Origin: JANMDS01 sp031430575
GTDB taxonomy: Bacteria > Pseudomonadota > Gammaproteobacteria > Burkholderiales > Casimicrobiaceae
Direction of reading: 5' to 3'
DNA: 44,575 nt
NCBI GenBank assembly: GCA_031430575.1
Contig: JANPBT010000039.1
Coordinates: 1 to 44,575 of the forward strand
This document shows, piece after piece, positions 33,136 to 40,792 of this stretch; position 1 is the stretch's first letter; the number at the start of each line of letters is the position of its first letter. Below the pieces are notes generated by a model, which saw only the letters and a list, made by a program, of their open reading frames with translations, made no database searches and had not been told where the DNA came from. Made by a program: the position numbers and the translations under genes.

Positions 33136-34599
33136 CTACGCCAGCGATGCCCAGAGATGAATGACGGCATAGCCGCGCCACGGTCGCCACGCTTCTGCGC
33201 GGGCAGCCACCGCTTTATCGGAAGTCTCGCCCATCGCCTTGCGAATCGCGACATCACCGAGCGGAAATGCATCCGGCCAATGCAGCGCGCGCATCGCGAT
33301 GTATTGCGCAGTCCACGGGCCGATTCCTTTGATCGCTTGCAGCCGCGCGCAAGTGTGCTCAACATCTGCGGTTTCATCGAGAACGAGCGCGCCCGATTCA
33401 ATCGCGCGCGCTAAATCGATAATCGCTGCGCCGCGCGCGCGGATGACGCCGCAAGCGCCAAGATCGTCGATCGTTGCGCGCGCCAATGCAGCCGCGCTCG
33501 GAAAGGTATGGGTGAGCGCTGGCCATGGCGTTGCGATCAAGTCGCCAAATCTTTCAGCAACGCGACCCGCGATGACGTTAGCGGCAGTCACGCTCACTTG
33601 TTGCCCCAATATCGCGCGCACTGCAAGCTCGAAGCCATTCCAAGCTCCCGGCAATCGGCGGCCGGGGCACGCTTGCGCGAGCGCGCCAAGCACATCAGCG
33701 ACGGCGCGCGGATCGCAGGCGGTATCAAAAAGTTGCGCCGCGCGCGCAAGAAGAGTTTGCGTTACTGGGAAGAGCGCAGGCGAAATGCGCAGCGTGATGC
33801 AGGGGCGCTCATCGTCAAGATCGGGCGGCGTCGCGCTCACCCATCCGCGATGGATCGCGCCATTGCTTTCGCAGGCCACGGTGCGGATGTAAGTGCCGTT
33901 GTCTACCCATTCCACGCCGCGCATGCATCGCGGCGAAAGAAAGCGCAGCATCGCATCGCTCGCGTAAGGCGTGCGCACGGGGATGCGCAGCGTAATCGGC
34001 TCGCCAGCGGCGTCGCCTGCGGGCGAAGTTTGCCGATCCGCGCGCCGCAGCGCCGAGGGCGTGAGCTGATAGCGCGATTGGAAAAGCGCATTGAGTCGGC
34101 GCGCGCTGCCAAAGCCAGCAATAGTCGCGATGCGCGCGATCGGCAGCGCGCAGTCAGTTAGCAAGCGCTTGGCCATCAGCAGTCGATAGGTTTGAGCATA
34201 GGCCACTGGGCTCACCCCAAATTCCGCTTTAAAGAGTCTCCCCAAATGGCGCGCGCTGACGCCAATGCGCGCGCTTAAGGCGGCGATATCGATTTCGCTA
34301 TCGGCTTCCAGCGCGGTCGCGGCGGCTTGCGCGAGGCTGCGATTGAGATTGCGATGGGGTGAGCGTGGCGCGAGCTCGGGGCGGCAGCGCAAGCACGGGC
34401 GAAAGCCCGAATCCTCCGCGCTCGCCGGGTGATCGAAAAATCTGCAATTGCCACGCTTTGGCAAGCGCACGCGGCAGACCGGGCGGCAGTAAATTCCCGT
34501 CGAAGTTACGCCAACGAAAAATCGCCCGTCAAAGCGCGCGTCTCTCGCCGAGAGGGCAGAGTAGGCTTGATCGTCACTGAAGTCAGATTGCAAAAGCAT
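33136..34599 (-). CDS. Ada-AraC-AlkA fusion: alkylation-responsive regulator and 3-methyladenine glycosylase
   Basis: This 487-residue three-part protein starts with an Ada zinc domain (1-75) holding C38, C42, C69 and C72 (GIYCRPVC and RPCLRC). C38 is the methyl-phosphotriester acceptor. Two AraC-type helix-turn-helix motifs follow (~90-180, including SARHLGRLFKAEFGVSPVAY). The last part (~200-487) is an AlkA N-terminal domain plus HhH-GPD glycosylase, with IKGIGPWTAQYIAM and the catalytic aspartate in FPLGDVAIR. It would sense alkylation and excise alkylated bases. ATG 34599 is chosen; the frame runs on upstream through a repeat copy but no start is supported there. It forms an operon with ogt. 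A truncated second copy of its 5' end lies at 36977-37153. Confidence 0.94.
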   Translation of the reverse strand: MLLQSDFSDDQAYSALSARDARFDGRFFVGVTSTGIYCRPVCRVRLPKRGNCRFFDHPASAEDSGFRPCLRCRPELAPRSPHRNLNRSLAQAAATALEADSEIDIAALSARIGVSARHLGRLFKAEFGVSPVAYAQTYRLLMAKRLLTDCALPIARIATIAGFGSARRLNALFQSRYQLTPSALRRADRQTSPAGDAAGEPITLRIPVRTPYASDAMLRFLSPRCMRGVEWVDNGTYIRTVACESNGAIHRGWVSATPPDLDDERPCITLRISPALFPVTQTLLARAAQLFDTACDPRAVADVLGALAQACPGRRLPGAWNGFELAVRAILGQQVSVTAANVIAGRVAERFGDLIATPWPALTHTFPSAAALARATIDDLGACGVIRARGAAIIDLARAIESGALVLDETADVEHTCARLQAIKGIGPWTAQYIAMRALHWPDAFPLGDVAIRKAMGETSDKAVAARAEAWRPWRGYAVIHLWASLA

Positions 34600-34631
34600 G
34601 CCTGCATTATGGCCGACGACGCGGCTACCGG

Positions 34632-34649
34632 TGCGCCATTTTCGGACTT
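34632..34649 (-). promoter_or_regulatory. Upstream element shared by both ada copies
   Basis: An 18-base sequence (TGCGCCATTTTCGGACTT) about 35 bases upstream of the ada/alkA ATG is identical to 37186-37203 upstream of the truncated copy. Flanking bases have diverged much more, which hints at a promoter or Ada-binding site. Confidence 0.5.
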
Positions 34650-34683
34650 CACTATTGCGCGTTTTGAGCGGCGATTGTGGGCG

Positions 34684-34697
34684 TACCTGCGGCGCAG
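34684..34697 (-). repeat. Dispersed repeat, exact (upstream of ada/alkA)
   Basis: Exact copy 85 bases upstream of the ada ATG. Confidence 0.95.
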
Positions 34698-34699
34698 AT

Positions 34700-35235
34700 T
34701 TTGGCGTACGCAACCGTTAGAGCCGTGAGAATCATCCGACCAATTCAAAGGCGTTTGATCATCCAAACCCTGGCGTCGCGCGACTTTCCTTGGAGCCACT
34801 CTGGGGCGGGTGATGCCCCGTTTTCTCGCAACTCCAAGACCAGTCTGGGGGCCTGAATTTACGGACTACTTTTACGCTATCCCGTGTGATGGTTTTGACG
34901 ATTAGGGTTGCACGTTTTGGCGTTTTGTTATCGAAGAAAATTTCGGAAAAATCTATGAATTTCAAAGGCTTAAATGAGTCGACGGTAGTGAGGGGATAAC
35001 TGATATATTGCGGGCATGCGTTATAAAACATGTTAGCCTGCACACGTCCATGAGTGCGCATCTAGATCAAGCAAGAATCTTGGCATTCGCTGTTTATGAG
35101 CTTCGGATTCTCTTGGCCGGACACCTCGGCAGTGACAACGAATCCGATCTCTCGACATGTGCGGCCGCGCACCTGGCCTAAGGTGAAGAATTTGAAATGC
35201 TAATCATCAATGTTTTATTTAAAGGAGGATTTTTT
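34700..35235. other. Intergenic region with one weak small frame
   Basis: This 536-base region is upstream of the second Bug gene and holds no repeat copy. The only frame I note is 35050-35181 (43 residues, opening SAHLDQARILAFAVYELRIL), which lacks a ribosome binding site and may be the N-terminal remnant of a longer gene. A strong AAAGGAGG site sits at its right end. Confidence 0.35.
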
Positions 35236-36228
35236 ATGCGATATATCTTGAAATCAGTAGCACAAATGCTCACTGCGCTGGGTGCTTTGTGCGTCTTGCC
35301 AAATCTTACGCAAGCGCAAGCCGTTAGTGACTATCCCAATCGAGCGATCACCATCGTGGTGCCGCAGACTGCTGGCGGCACAAATGATATTGTGGGTCGC
35401 CTTGTAGGGCAAAAACTAGCCGAGGTTTTGGGTGCGGCCGTGGTGGTCGATAACAAGCCTGGTGCTGGGGGAAATATTGGCACGCAGCTGGTGTCCAAAG
35501 CGGCGCAAGACGGCTACACCCTGCTGATGACGATTAGCAGTAGCCAAGCCATTAATCCTGCGTTGTATAAAAATGCTGGCTTTGATCCTATCAAAGACTT
35601 TAGACCGATTGGGCTGATTGGCTCAGTACCTAATGTTCTCGTGGCTAATCCTGCATTCTCTGCAAAATCGCTCACGGAATTAATTTCGATGGCAAAAGCT
35701 AAGCCGCGTGAATATGCTTATGCATCTGCTGGCAACGGGACACTCAATCATTTGCTTGGCGAGATGCTGAATAGCATGGCGGGCATCGAGCTGCAACATG
35801 TTCCGTACAAAGGCGTTGCTCCCGCCATGAATGACGTACTGGGTGGGCAGTTGCCACTGGCTTTTGCAAGTTTGCCAGCCTCGTTGGCGCATATCAAATC
35901 AGGTAAGTTGCGCGCATTGGCAGTCAGCGGTAGCACTCGCTCGCCATTGTTGCCAGACGTACCAACGGTTGGTGAGAGCGTCCCTGCTTACAGTGGCACG
36001 CTATGGATTGGTCTCTTTGCACCAGCTGGTGTACCTGCCGCTGTCGCCACCAAGCTGGAGTCGACCTTGGCGCGTAGTTTACAAGCCAGTGATTTGCGCG
36101 AGCGCCTTGAAAAGCAGGGTGTTGAGATGGCGCCGCCCACCACGCCAGCCCAGTTTGCCGCTTTACTGCTAGAAGATATTTCTAAGTGGGCGAAAATCGT
36201 CAAGCTAACTGGTGCGACGGTTGATTAG
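35236..36228 (+). CDS. Bug-family tripartite tricarboxylate transporter binding protein
   Basis: This 330-residue periplasmic solute receptor has a signal peptide (1-~29, ending TQAQA). It shows the Bug pattern: RAITIVVPQTAGGTNDIVGRLVGQKL, VVVDNKPGAGGNIGTQLVSKAAQDGYTLLM, VPYKGVAPAMNDVLGGQLPLAF, and DLRERLEKQGVEM. The start at ATG 35236 is fixed by a near-perfect AAAGGAGG eight bases upstream. It has no transporter genes beside it. It sits in a rearranged segment between two ada copies, contains no dispersed repeat, and its codon choice looks a little less GC-rich than its neighbours, so recent arrival is possible. Ligand unknown. Confidence 0.92.
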   Translation: MRYILKSVAQMLTALGALCVLPNLTQAQAVSDYPNRAITIVVPQTAGGTNDIVGRLVGQKLAEVLGAAVVVDNKPGAGGNIGTQLVSKAAQDGYTLLMTISSSQAINPALYKNAGFDPIKDFRPIGLIGSVPNVLVANPAFSAKSLTELISMAKAKPREYAYASAGNGTLNHLLGEMLNSMAGIELQHVPYKGVAPAMNDVLGGQLPLAFASLPASLAHIKSGKLRALAVSGSTRSPLLPDVPTVGESVPAYSGTLWIGLFAPAGVPAAVATKLESTLARSLQASDLRERLEKQGVEMAPPTTPAQFAALLLEDISKWAKIVKLTGATVD

Positions 36229-36340
36229 CTGTCATTTACACTAAGCGCTCACTATGCCGACGCTTCATCCTGTAAGCTCTCCCACGCCCCCAATCCATGC
36301 ACTCTGTCGAGTCTTTGCACCTGCAAAGCGGTAAGAACTC

Positions 36341-36373
36341 GTAGGGCGCAGTTAGCGGAGCGCATTGCGCCGA
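36341..36373 (+). repeat. REP palindrome, left copy
   Basis: This starts GTAGGGCGCA and ends TGCGCCGA, with complementary GGCGCA / TGCGCC arms. A GTAG head beside a GC hairpin is the hallmark of REP elements handled by RAYT transposases. It is inverted relative to 36941-36973. Confidence 0.75.
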
Positions 36374-36388
36374 ACGAAGGTGAGCGAA

Positions 36389-36915
36389 TCAATCATCATA
36401 TCCCGGCGCGTCAGCATCGCCACCTCCCCAATTTGCTTCATACACACCGCGCAACAAGACGATGAAATATTGAATAAGGCCCGTCGCCCACGTGCTTCAC
36501 GTGACCATGCTTCACCGGGTTGAAATGAACGTCATCCATGTGTGCAGCGAAGTCACGTACTCCTCGATAAGATGTTCCCAATACCGCCGTTGTCAAATGC
36601 CACGCGCACCGCTTGGCGCGGACGCTTGATAAGCGCTTCGTTTTAGGCGAGGTTTTTTGAAAACTCCGTTTTGATCAGCCGTCACCGCAGTGCAAAATCA
36701 GAATTACTTTGCGGAAATTCGAGCAAGTAATTCAAGTGCGCAGGTAAAACCACCCACGCATGAATGGTGAACGGATGCCGCGCGCTCACGCTCGCGACGA
36801 CGCGGCGCAGAAGTTCGATTTCACGAATCAATAGATCGTTGCTGCGCCGTTGCAGCAAATTCACGGCAGAAAAATAAGTTCCGCCCGTTTGCCATGCGCG
36901 TCGATAGTCTGGCAT
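36389..36915 (-). pseudogene. REP-associated tyrosine transposase (RAYT), inactivated
   Basis: This begins DYRRAWQTGGTYFSAVNLLQRRSND, as RAYT (IS200-like Y1 transposase) proteins do. The HUH metal site, usually VLPDHLH, reads VLPAHLN, so the site is damaged. In-frame TGA codons replace two conserved tryptophans: one after SDFALR, and one before QRRYWEHLI. At least one frameshift lies after EHLI, because the tail HFNPVKHGHVKHV and YSIFHRLVARCV and the terminal NWGGG are in other frames. All parts are collinear with a full RAYT. It is flanked by inverted REPs, so the locus is a decayed REPtron. Confidence 0.85.
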
Positions 36916-36940
36916 CGCAATATCGTTTGGCGGAGTTCGT

Positions 36941-36973
36941 TCGGCGCAATGCGCTTCGCTTATTGCGCCCTAC
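36941..36973 (-). repeat. REP palindrome, right copy (inverted)
   Basis: On the minus strand it reads GTAGGGCGCA, then a short spacer, then TGCGCCGA, like the left copy. Its GTAG edge abuts the truncated ada fragment, so the REP-RAYT unit is joined to ada exactly at the REP boundary. Confidence 0.75.
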
Positions 36974-36976
36974 GAG

Positions 36977-37153
36977 CGCTGCATGATCAAAGAATTTGCA
37001 ATTCCCGCGCTCTGGTACGCGCACTTTGCAAACTGGGCGGCAATAAATGCCGGTGGAGGTGACTCCAACGAAAAAGCTGCCATCAAAACGGGCATCACGC
37101 GCAGACAATGCTAAGTAGGCCTGATCGTCGGTCAGATTGGAGTGCGAAAGCAT
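36977..37153 (-). pseudogene. Truncated second copy of the ada zinc domain
   Basis: Fifty-nine codons from ATG 37153 align without gaps to the start of the Ada/AlkA fusion: DDQAYLALSARDARFDG, VGVTSTGIYCRPVC and RGNCKFFDHAA, with most residues identical. The reading then runs into the REP element, losing C69/C72, the HTH and the glycosylase, so it cannot work as Ada. The region upstream also matches that of the intact gene (18 identical bases), including a repeat copy at the same distance. It is an old, diverged duplication in the same orientation. Confidence 0.85.
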
Positions 37154-37185
37154 AGCGTGATTATGGATCACGATCGATTACCAGA

Positions 37186-37203
37186 TGCGCCATTTTCGGA
37201 CTT
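37186..37203 (-). promoter_or_regulatory. Conserved upstream element of the ada fragment
   Basis: The same 18 bases occur at 34632-34649 before the intact gene, at the same distance from the start codon. Confidence 0.45.
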
Positions 37204-37235
37204 GATTATTGCCCTTTTTTTGGGGTACTTAGAAA

Positions 37236-37249
37236 TACTTGCGGCGCAG
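37236..37249 (-). repeat. Dispersed repeat, one mismatch (upstream of ada fragment)
   Basis: TACTTGCGGCGCAG, the counterpart of 34684-34697 in the duplicated segment. Confidence 0.85.
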
Positions 37250-37286
37250 TTTTTAGGCTTTTTGGCATTCCCACTAAACTGCAGCT

Positions 37287-38327
37287 ATGACTGAATTCCG
37301 CGTTGTAGATCAAGAGAGCGTTGGCCCGCAAGAAGAGGCGATTGAGCGCGCGCTGCGCCCAAAGCACCTTGACGAATACGTGGGTCAAGAAAAGATTCGG
37401 AATCAGATTTCGATCTTTATTGAAGCCTCAAAAAGGCGCGGCGAGTCGCTCGATCATGTCCTCCTTTTTGGCCCTCCCGGTTTGGGCAAGACCACGCTCT
37501 CGCACATCATCGCCCGCGAGCTCGGCGTCAATATGAAGCAAACCAGCGGGCCTGTGATTGAGCGGCCGGGCGATTTGGCAGCGATGCTCACCAATTTGGA
37601 ACCCAATGATGTGCTTTTCATCGATGAGATTCATCGCTTAAGCAAAGTGGTCGAAGAAATCCTCTACCCCGCATTGGAAGATTTTCAGATCGACATCATG
37701 ATTGGCGAAGGTCCGGCCGCGCGCTCGGTCAAGCTGGATCTGCCGCCGTTTACCCTGATCGGGGCAACGACGCGCGCTGGTATGCTCACAGGGCCATTGC
37801 GGGATCGCTTTGGAATCGTGGCGCGGCTCGAGTTTTATTCTCCAGAAGAAATCGCGCGTATCGTGACCCGCTCGGCGCGATTGCTTAACATGACGATGGA
37901 TGCCGAAGGCGGCATGGAAGTGGCCAACCGCTCGCGTGGCACGCCGCGTATCGCCAATCGGTTATTGCGACGCGTGCGCGATTTCGCTGATGTGAAAGCA
38001 GGCGGAAAAGTCAATAAAGACGTCGCGCAAGCTGCGCTCACGATGCTAGACGTTGACGCTGAGGGGCTCGATGTCATGGATCGTAAATTTCTGGCGACCG
38101 TCATCGAGAAATTTGCCGGTGGCCCGGTTGGCGTTGAAAATCTCGCCGCTGCCATCGGCGAGGAGCGCGATACGATTGAAGATGTGATCGAGCCTTACTT
38201 GATTCAACAAGGCTACCTGCAGCGCACGCTACGCGGGCGCATTGCCACCGCGCGTGCGTATCGGCACTTCGGCTTAACGCCACCCGCGAGTGCGGCAAGC
38301 TTGGAGCTTTTTAATGGCGAGCCGTGA
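37287..38327 (+). CDS. ruvB: Holliday junction branch migration ATPase RuvB
   Basis: This 346-residue AAA+ motor, with RuvA, drives Holliday junctions along DNA. The opening ERALRPKHLDEYVGQEKIRNQI, Walker A GPPGLGKTTL, Walker B LFIDEIHRL, sensor GATTRAG, GPLRDRFG and the C-terminal winged helix (EPYLIQQGYLQRTLRGR) are all intact. Length is normal. ruvA and ruvC are not adjacent in the window. The end overlaps the ybgC start by 14 bases. Confidence 0.98.
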   Translation: MTEFRVVDQESVGPQEEAIERALRPKHLDEYVGQEKIRNQISIFIEASKRRGESLDHVLLFGPPGLGKTTLSHIIARELGVNMKQTSGPVIERPGDLAAMLTNLEPNDVLFIDEIHRLSKVVEEILYPALEDFQIDIMIGEGPAARSVKLDLPPFTLIGATTRAGMLTGPLRDRFGIVARLEFYSPEEIARIVTRSARLLNMTMDAEGGMEVANRSRGTPRIANRLLRRVRDFADVKAGGKVNKDVAQAALTMLDVDAEGLDVMDRKFLATVIEKFAGGPVGVENLAAAIGEERDTIEDVIEPYLIQQGYLQRTLRGRIATARAYRHFGLTPPASAASLELFNGEP

Positions 38328-38724
38328 GCCGTTTTCAATCGTGGTGCGTGCTTACTACGAAGATACCGATGCTGGCGGCGTCGTTTACTACGCCAATTAT
38401 CTGCGCTACATTGAGCGATGCCGCAGCGAATGGTTGATCGCGCATGGCATGCCAATCAATACGCTCGAGGCGGCATTAGGTGCGGTATTTATCGTGAGCA
38501 GCGTAAACGCACGATACCTAAAACCTGCTCGACTCATGGATGAGCTCACCGTCACCATCGAAGTCGGTGAAGTGCGACGCGTGCAGTTTGTGGCTTTGCA
38601 AACGGTGAGCCGAGGTGGGGAACGCTTATTTGAAGCTGAGGTCAGAGTGGCGTGCGTTGATCGTATGTCATTCAAGCCGATGGCTTTTCCTGAAAAACTA
38701 AAAAACTTACTTCTCTCAAAATGA
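38314..38724 (+). CDS. ybgC: Tol-Pal system acyl-CoA thioesterase YbgC
   Basis: This 136-residue hotdog-fold thioesterase has the catalytic motif YYEDTDAGGVVYYANYLRYIERCRSEWL (Asp in EDTD). It is found with the Tol-Pal genes throughout Proteobacteria and works in the cytoplasm on acyl-CoA or acyl-ACP. ATG 38314 is chosen, which overlaps ruvB; the longer frame has no homology support. It overlaps tolQ by four bases. Confidence 0.95.
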   Translation: MASREPFSIVVRAYYEDTDAGGVVYYANYLRYIERCRSEWLIAHGMPINTLEAALGAVFIVSSVNARYLKPARLMDELTVTIEVGEVRRVQFVALQTVSRGGERLFEAEVRVACVDRMSFKPMAFPEKLKNLLLSK

Positions 38725-39395
38725 ACGCTACGCCAGACATGTCGATGTTGCACCTCATTGCCCAAGCCAGTTGGGTTGTGAAAGCAGTAATGTTACTTTT
38801 AGCGGGGCTTTCGATCTGGTCGTGGTGGATGATTGGCTATAAGCTGCTCACGCTCAAACGGGCATCGAAAGAGGCCGAGAAATTTGAAGATACGTTTTGG
38901 TCTGGAAGCGATTTGAATTCGCTCTACGCAGATGCGAAATCGGCAGGAGATTCCCTCGCGCCAAACGGAAAAATGTTTGAGGCGGGGTTTCGCGAATTTA
39001 TCAAGCAGCGTCGGCAACCGGGTGCGGACAAAGCGCCGGTGCTGGATGCCACGCGGCGCGCGATGCGGGTGGCGATGAGCCGCGAAATCGACAAACTCGA
39101 TGCTGGCTTACCGGGCTTGGCAACGGTGGCGAGCGTAAGCCCCTATATTGGCTTGTTTGGCACGGTTTGGGGCATCATGAATTCCTTTCGTGGGCTTTCC
39201 AGCGTTGGTCAGGCGACGCTTGCGCAAGTCGCGCCCGGCATTGCTGAGGCGTTGATCGCCACTGCAATCGGTTTATTTGCCGCGATTCCGGCGGTGATCG
39301 CTTACAACCGATTCACCACCCAAGTCGAGCGATTGCAATCGCGGTTTGAAACCTTTGCGGAGGAGTTTCAAAATATCTTACAAAGGCAAGCATAG
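38721..39395 (+). CDS. tolQ: Tol-Pal proton channel subunit TolQ
   Basis: This 224-residue inner-membrane protein of the TolQ/ExbB family has three helices (~16-38, ~130-152, ~170-192). The pore segments include GLATVASVSPYIGLFGTVWGIMNSF and VAPGIAEALIATAIGLFAAIPAVIAYN. With TolR it harvests proton force for TolA during outer-membrane constriction. Linked by overlap to ybgC and tolR. Confidence 0.96.
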   Translation: MNATPDMSMLHLIAQASWVVKAVMLLLAGLSIWSWWMIGYKLLTLKRASKEAEKFEDTFWSGSDLNSLYADAKSAGDSLAPNGKMFEAGFREFIKQRRQPGADKAPVLDATRRAMRVAMSREIDKLDAGLPGLATVASVSPYIGLFGTVWGIMNSFRGLSSVGQATLAQVAPGIAEALIATAIGLFAAIPAVIAYNRFTTQVERLQSRFETFAEEFQNILQRQA

Positions 39396-39823
39396 TGCGC
39401 GCGCGACGTAAGCTCGTAAGCCAAATCAACGTCGTACCGTTTATCGATGTGATGTTGGTATTGCTCATCGTATTTATGGTGGCAGCACCCCTCATTCAAA
39501 CGGGCGAAGTGAAGTTGCCGACGGTAGGGCAGGGTCTCACAACGCCACAAAAGCCGATCGAAGTCACGATGCGAAAAGATCTAAGCTTAGCCGTACGCGA
39601 CACTGCGACCAGCAGCGCAATTTCGGGCGCGAAACTTAAGCGGGCTCAAGCAATCGATGCCGTGCGGGCGCTTCAGCAAGGCGGTGAACGCGCGGTGGTA
39701 ATCGCCGCAGACAAAGCGGTCAGCCACGGCGAAGTCATGGGCTTGCTCTCAGCGCTGCAGGCTGCTGGCGTAAAGCGCGTGGGCTTTATGGCCGAACAAA
39801 ATAACGCTGCATCGGGCAACTAG
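39395..39823 (+). CDS. tolR: Tol-Pal proton channel subunit TolR
   Basis: This 142-residue ExbD/TolR protein has one helix with the essential aspartate in NVVPFIDVMLVLLIVFMV, and a periplasmic ferredoxin-like domain ending VMGLLSALQAAGVKRVGFMAE. The GTG start shares one base with the tolQ stop (TAGTG). Confidence 0.95.
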   Translation: MRARRKLVSQINVVPFIDVMLVLLIVFMVAAPLIQTGEVKLPTVGQGLTTPQKPIEVTMRKDLSLAVRDTATSSAISGAKLKRAQAIDAVRALQQGGERAVVIAADKAVSHGEVMGLLSALQAAGVKRVGFMAEQNNAASGN

Positions 39824-39828
39824 CGCGC

Positions 39829-40785
39829 ATGAAAGAGCGAAGCGCGCGTACGGCCGCAACAGCGTTTACCGTCGCGATTCATGCCGCGCTTATCGTAGCG
39901 CTGGTTGCCAGCGTTGCTTGGAAGCAACTCGCCCCTTCGCCTGACGCCCCGCTTACCGCCGAGATTTTTGGCCCAGCCTTGCAACCGAAGATAACCCCAA
40001 TCGTGAGCCCCCCCGAGCCCCCCGCTGAGCCAAAAGTTGCGCCGCAAGTTAAAGTGCCCGCAGAGCCTAAATCTGCGCCGCAGGTAGTCGATGCTGATAT
40101 TGCAATCAAGCGCAAACAAGACGAAGAACGTAGCGCAGCAGCGCGGTTGCGTAATGAAAATGAAGAAAAACTGCGGGTTGCGCAAGAAAAATTGGCGCAA
40201 GAAAATCGAAAACTTTCCCGCGAGAAAGATGAAAAAGAGCGCAAGACTCGGCTCTTGCGCGAGGCTGATCGTGATGCTGCACTGCGTGCAATGAATGCCG
40301 AAGCGCGAGACGACAAACAAAGCCTAGATCGCACCGCAGTGGAGCAACAAAAGCAGCGCGATGAGGCGGCGCGTCGCGCTGCGTCGGAGCGGGCGGTAAA
40401 CGAAAAAATGGTCGCACTCGAAAAAGTGGCCGCCGATAAAGCCGCAAGCGAGCGCGCGGACGCCCAGCGCAATGCCCAGCGATCGGCGGCCGCAGGCGCT
40501 GCGCGAGATCGTGCGAAAGCTGATTACATCGCCCGCATTCGAAGCAAGGTGCGCGGCAATGTGGTGTATGCGCAAGAAATTGTCGGTCGACCCGAAGCGA
40601 TTTTTGAAATTACCCAATTGCCTTCGGGTGAGGTCATGCGCGTGCAATTGCGCAAATCGAGCGGCAGCCGTGCGTTAGACGACGCGATTGAGCGGGCGAT
40701 CCAAAAATCATCCCCGCTACCCAAGCCAGACGACCCCGAAATTTTTGATCGAACGCTGATCTTGCAAGTGCGCCCGAACGACTAG
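39829..40785 (+). CDS. tolA: TolA envelope-spanning protein
   Basis: This 318-residue protein has an N-terminal membrane helix (~10-28), a proline-rich segment (~45-85), a long charged coiled coil rich in K/E/R/A (~85-225), and a small C-terminal globular domain (YIARIRSKVRGNVVY to the end) that contacts outer-membrane partners. The order fits TolA, although the coiled coil is shorter than in E. coli. One exact repeat copy encodes SAPQV and a diverged copy VAPQV in the linker. tolB and pal, usual followers, are absent; an unrelated convergent gene follows after 7 bases. Confidence 0.92.
   Translation: MKERSARTAATAFTVAIHAALIVALVASVAWKQLAPSPDAPLTAEIFGPALQPKITPIVSPPEPPAEPKVAPQVKVPAEPKSAPQVVDADIAIKRKQDEERSAAARLRNENEEKLRVAQEKLAQENRKLSREKDEKERKTRLLREADRDAALRAMNAEARDDKQSLDRTAVEQQKQRDEAARRAASERAVNEKMVALEKVAADKAASERADAQRNAQRSAAAGAARDRAKADYIARIRSKVRGNVVYAQEIVGRPEAIFEITQLPSGEVMRVQLRKSSGSRALDDAIERAIQKSSPLPKPDDPEIFDRTLILQVRPND
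40073..40086 (+). repeat. Dispersed repeat, exact (tolA)
   Basis: Encodes SAPQV in the linker; a diverged copy (40037-40050) precedes it. Confidence 0.95.
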
Positions 40786-40792
40786 CCTGTAA

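Noticed and set aside
34600..34713. 38-codon extension of the Ada/AlkA fusion through a repeat copy
   Set aside because: The Ada family begins at the chosen ATG, and the duplicated fragment also starts there.
36229..36340. Remainder of the broken ada gene beyond the REPtron
   Set aside because: Translation of the minus strand shows no match to the Ada C-terminal parts.
38213..38228. GYLQR codons in ruvB resembling a repeat
   Set aside because: It has two mismatches inside the core and the residues are conserved in RuvB.
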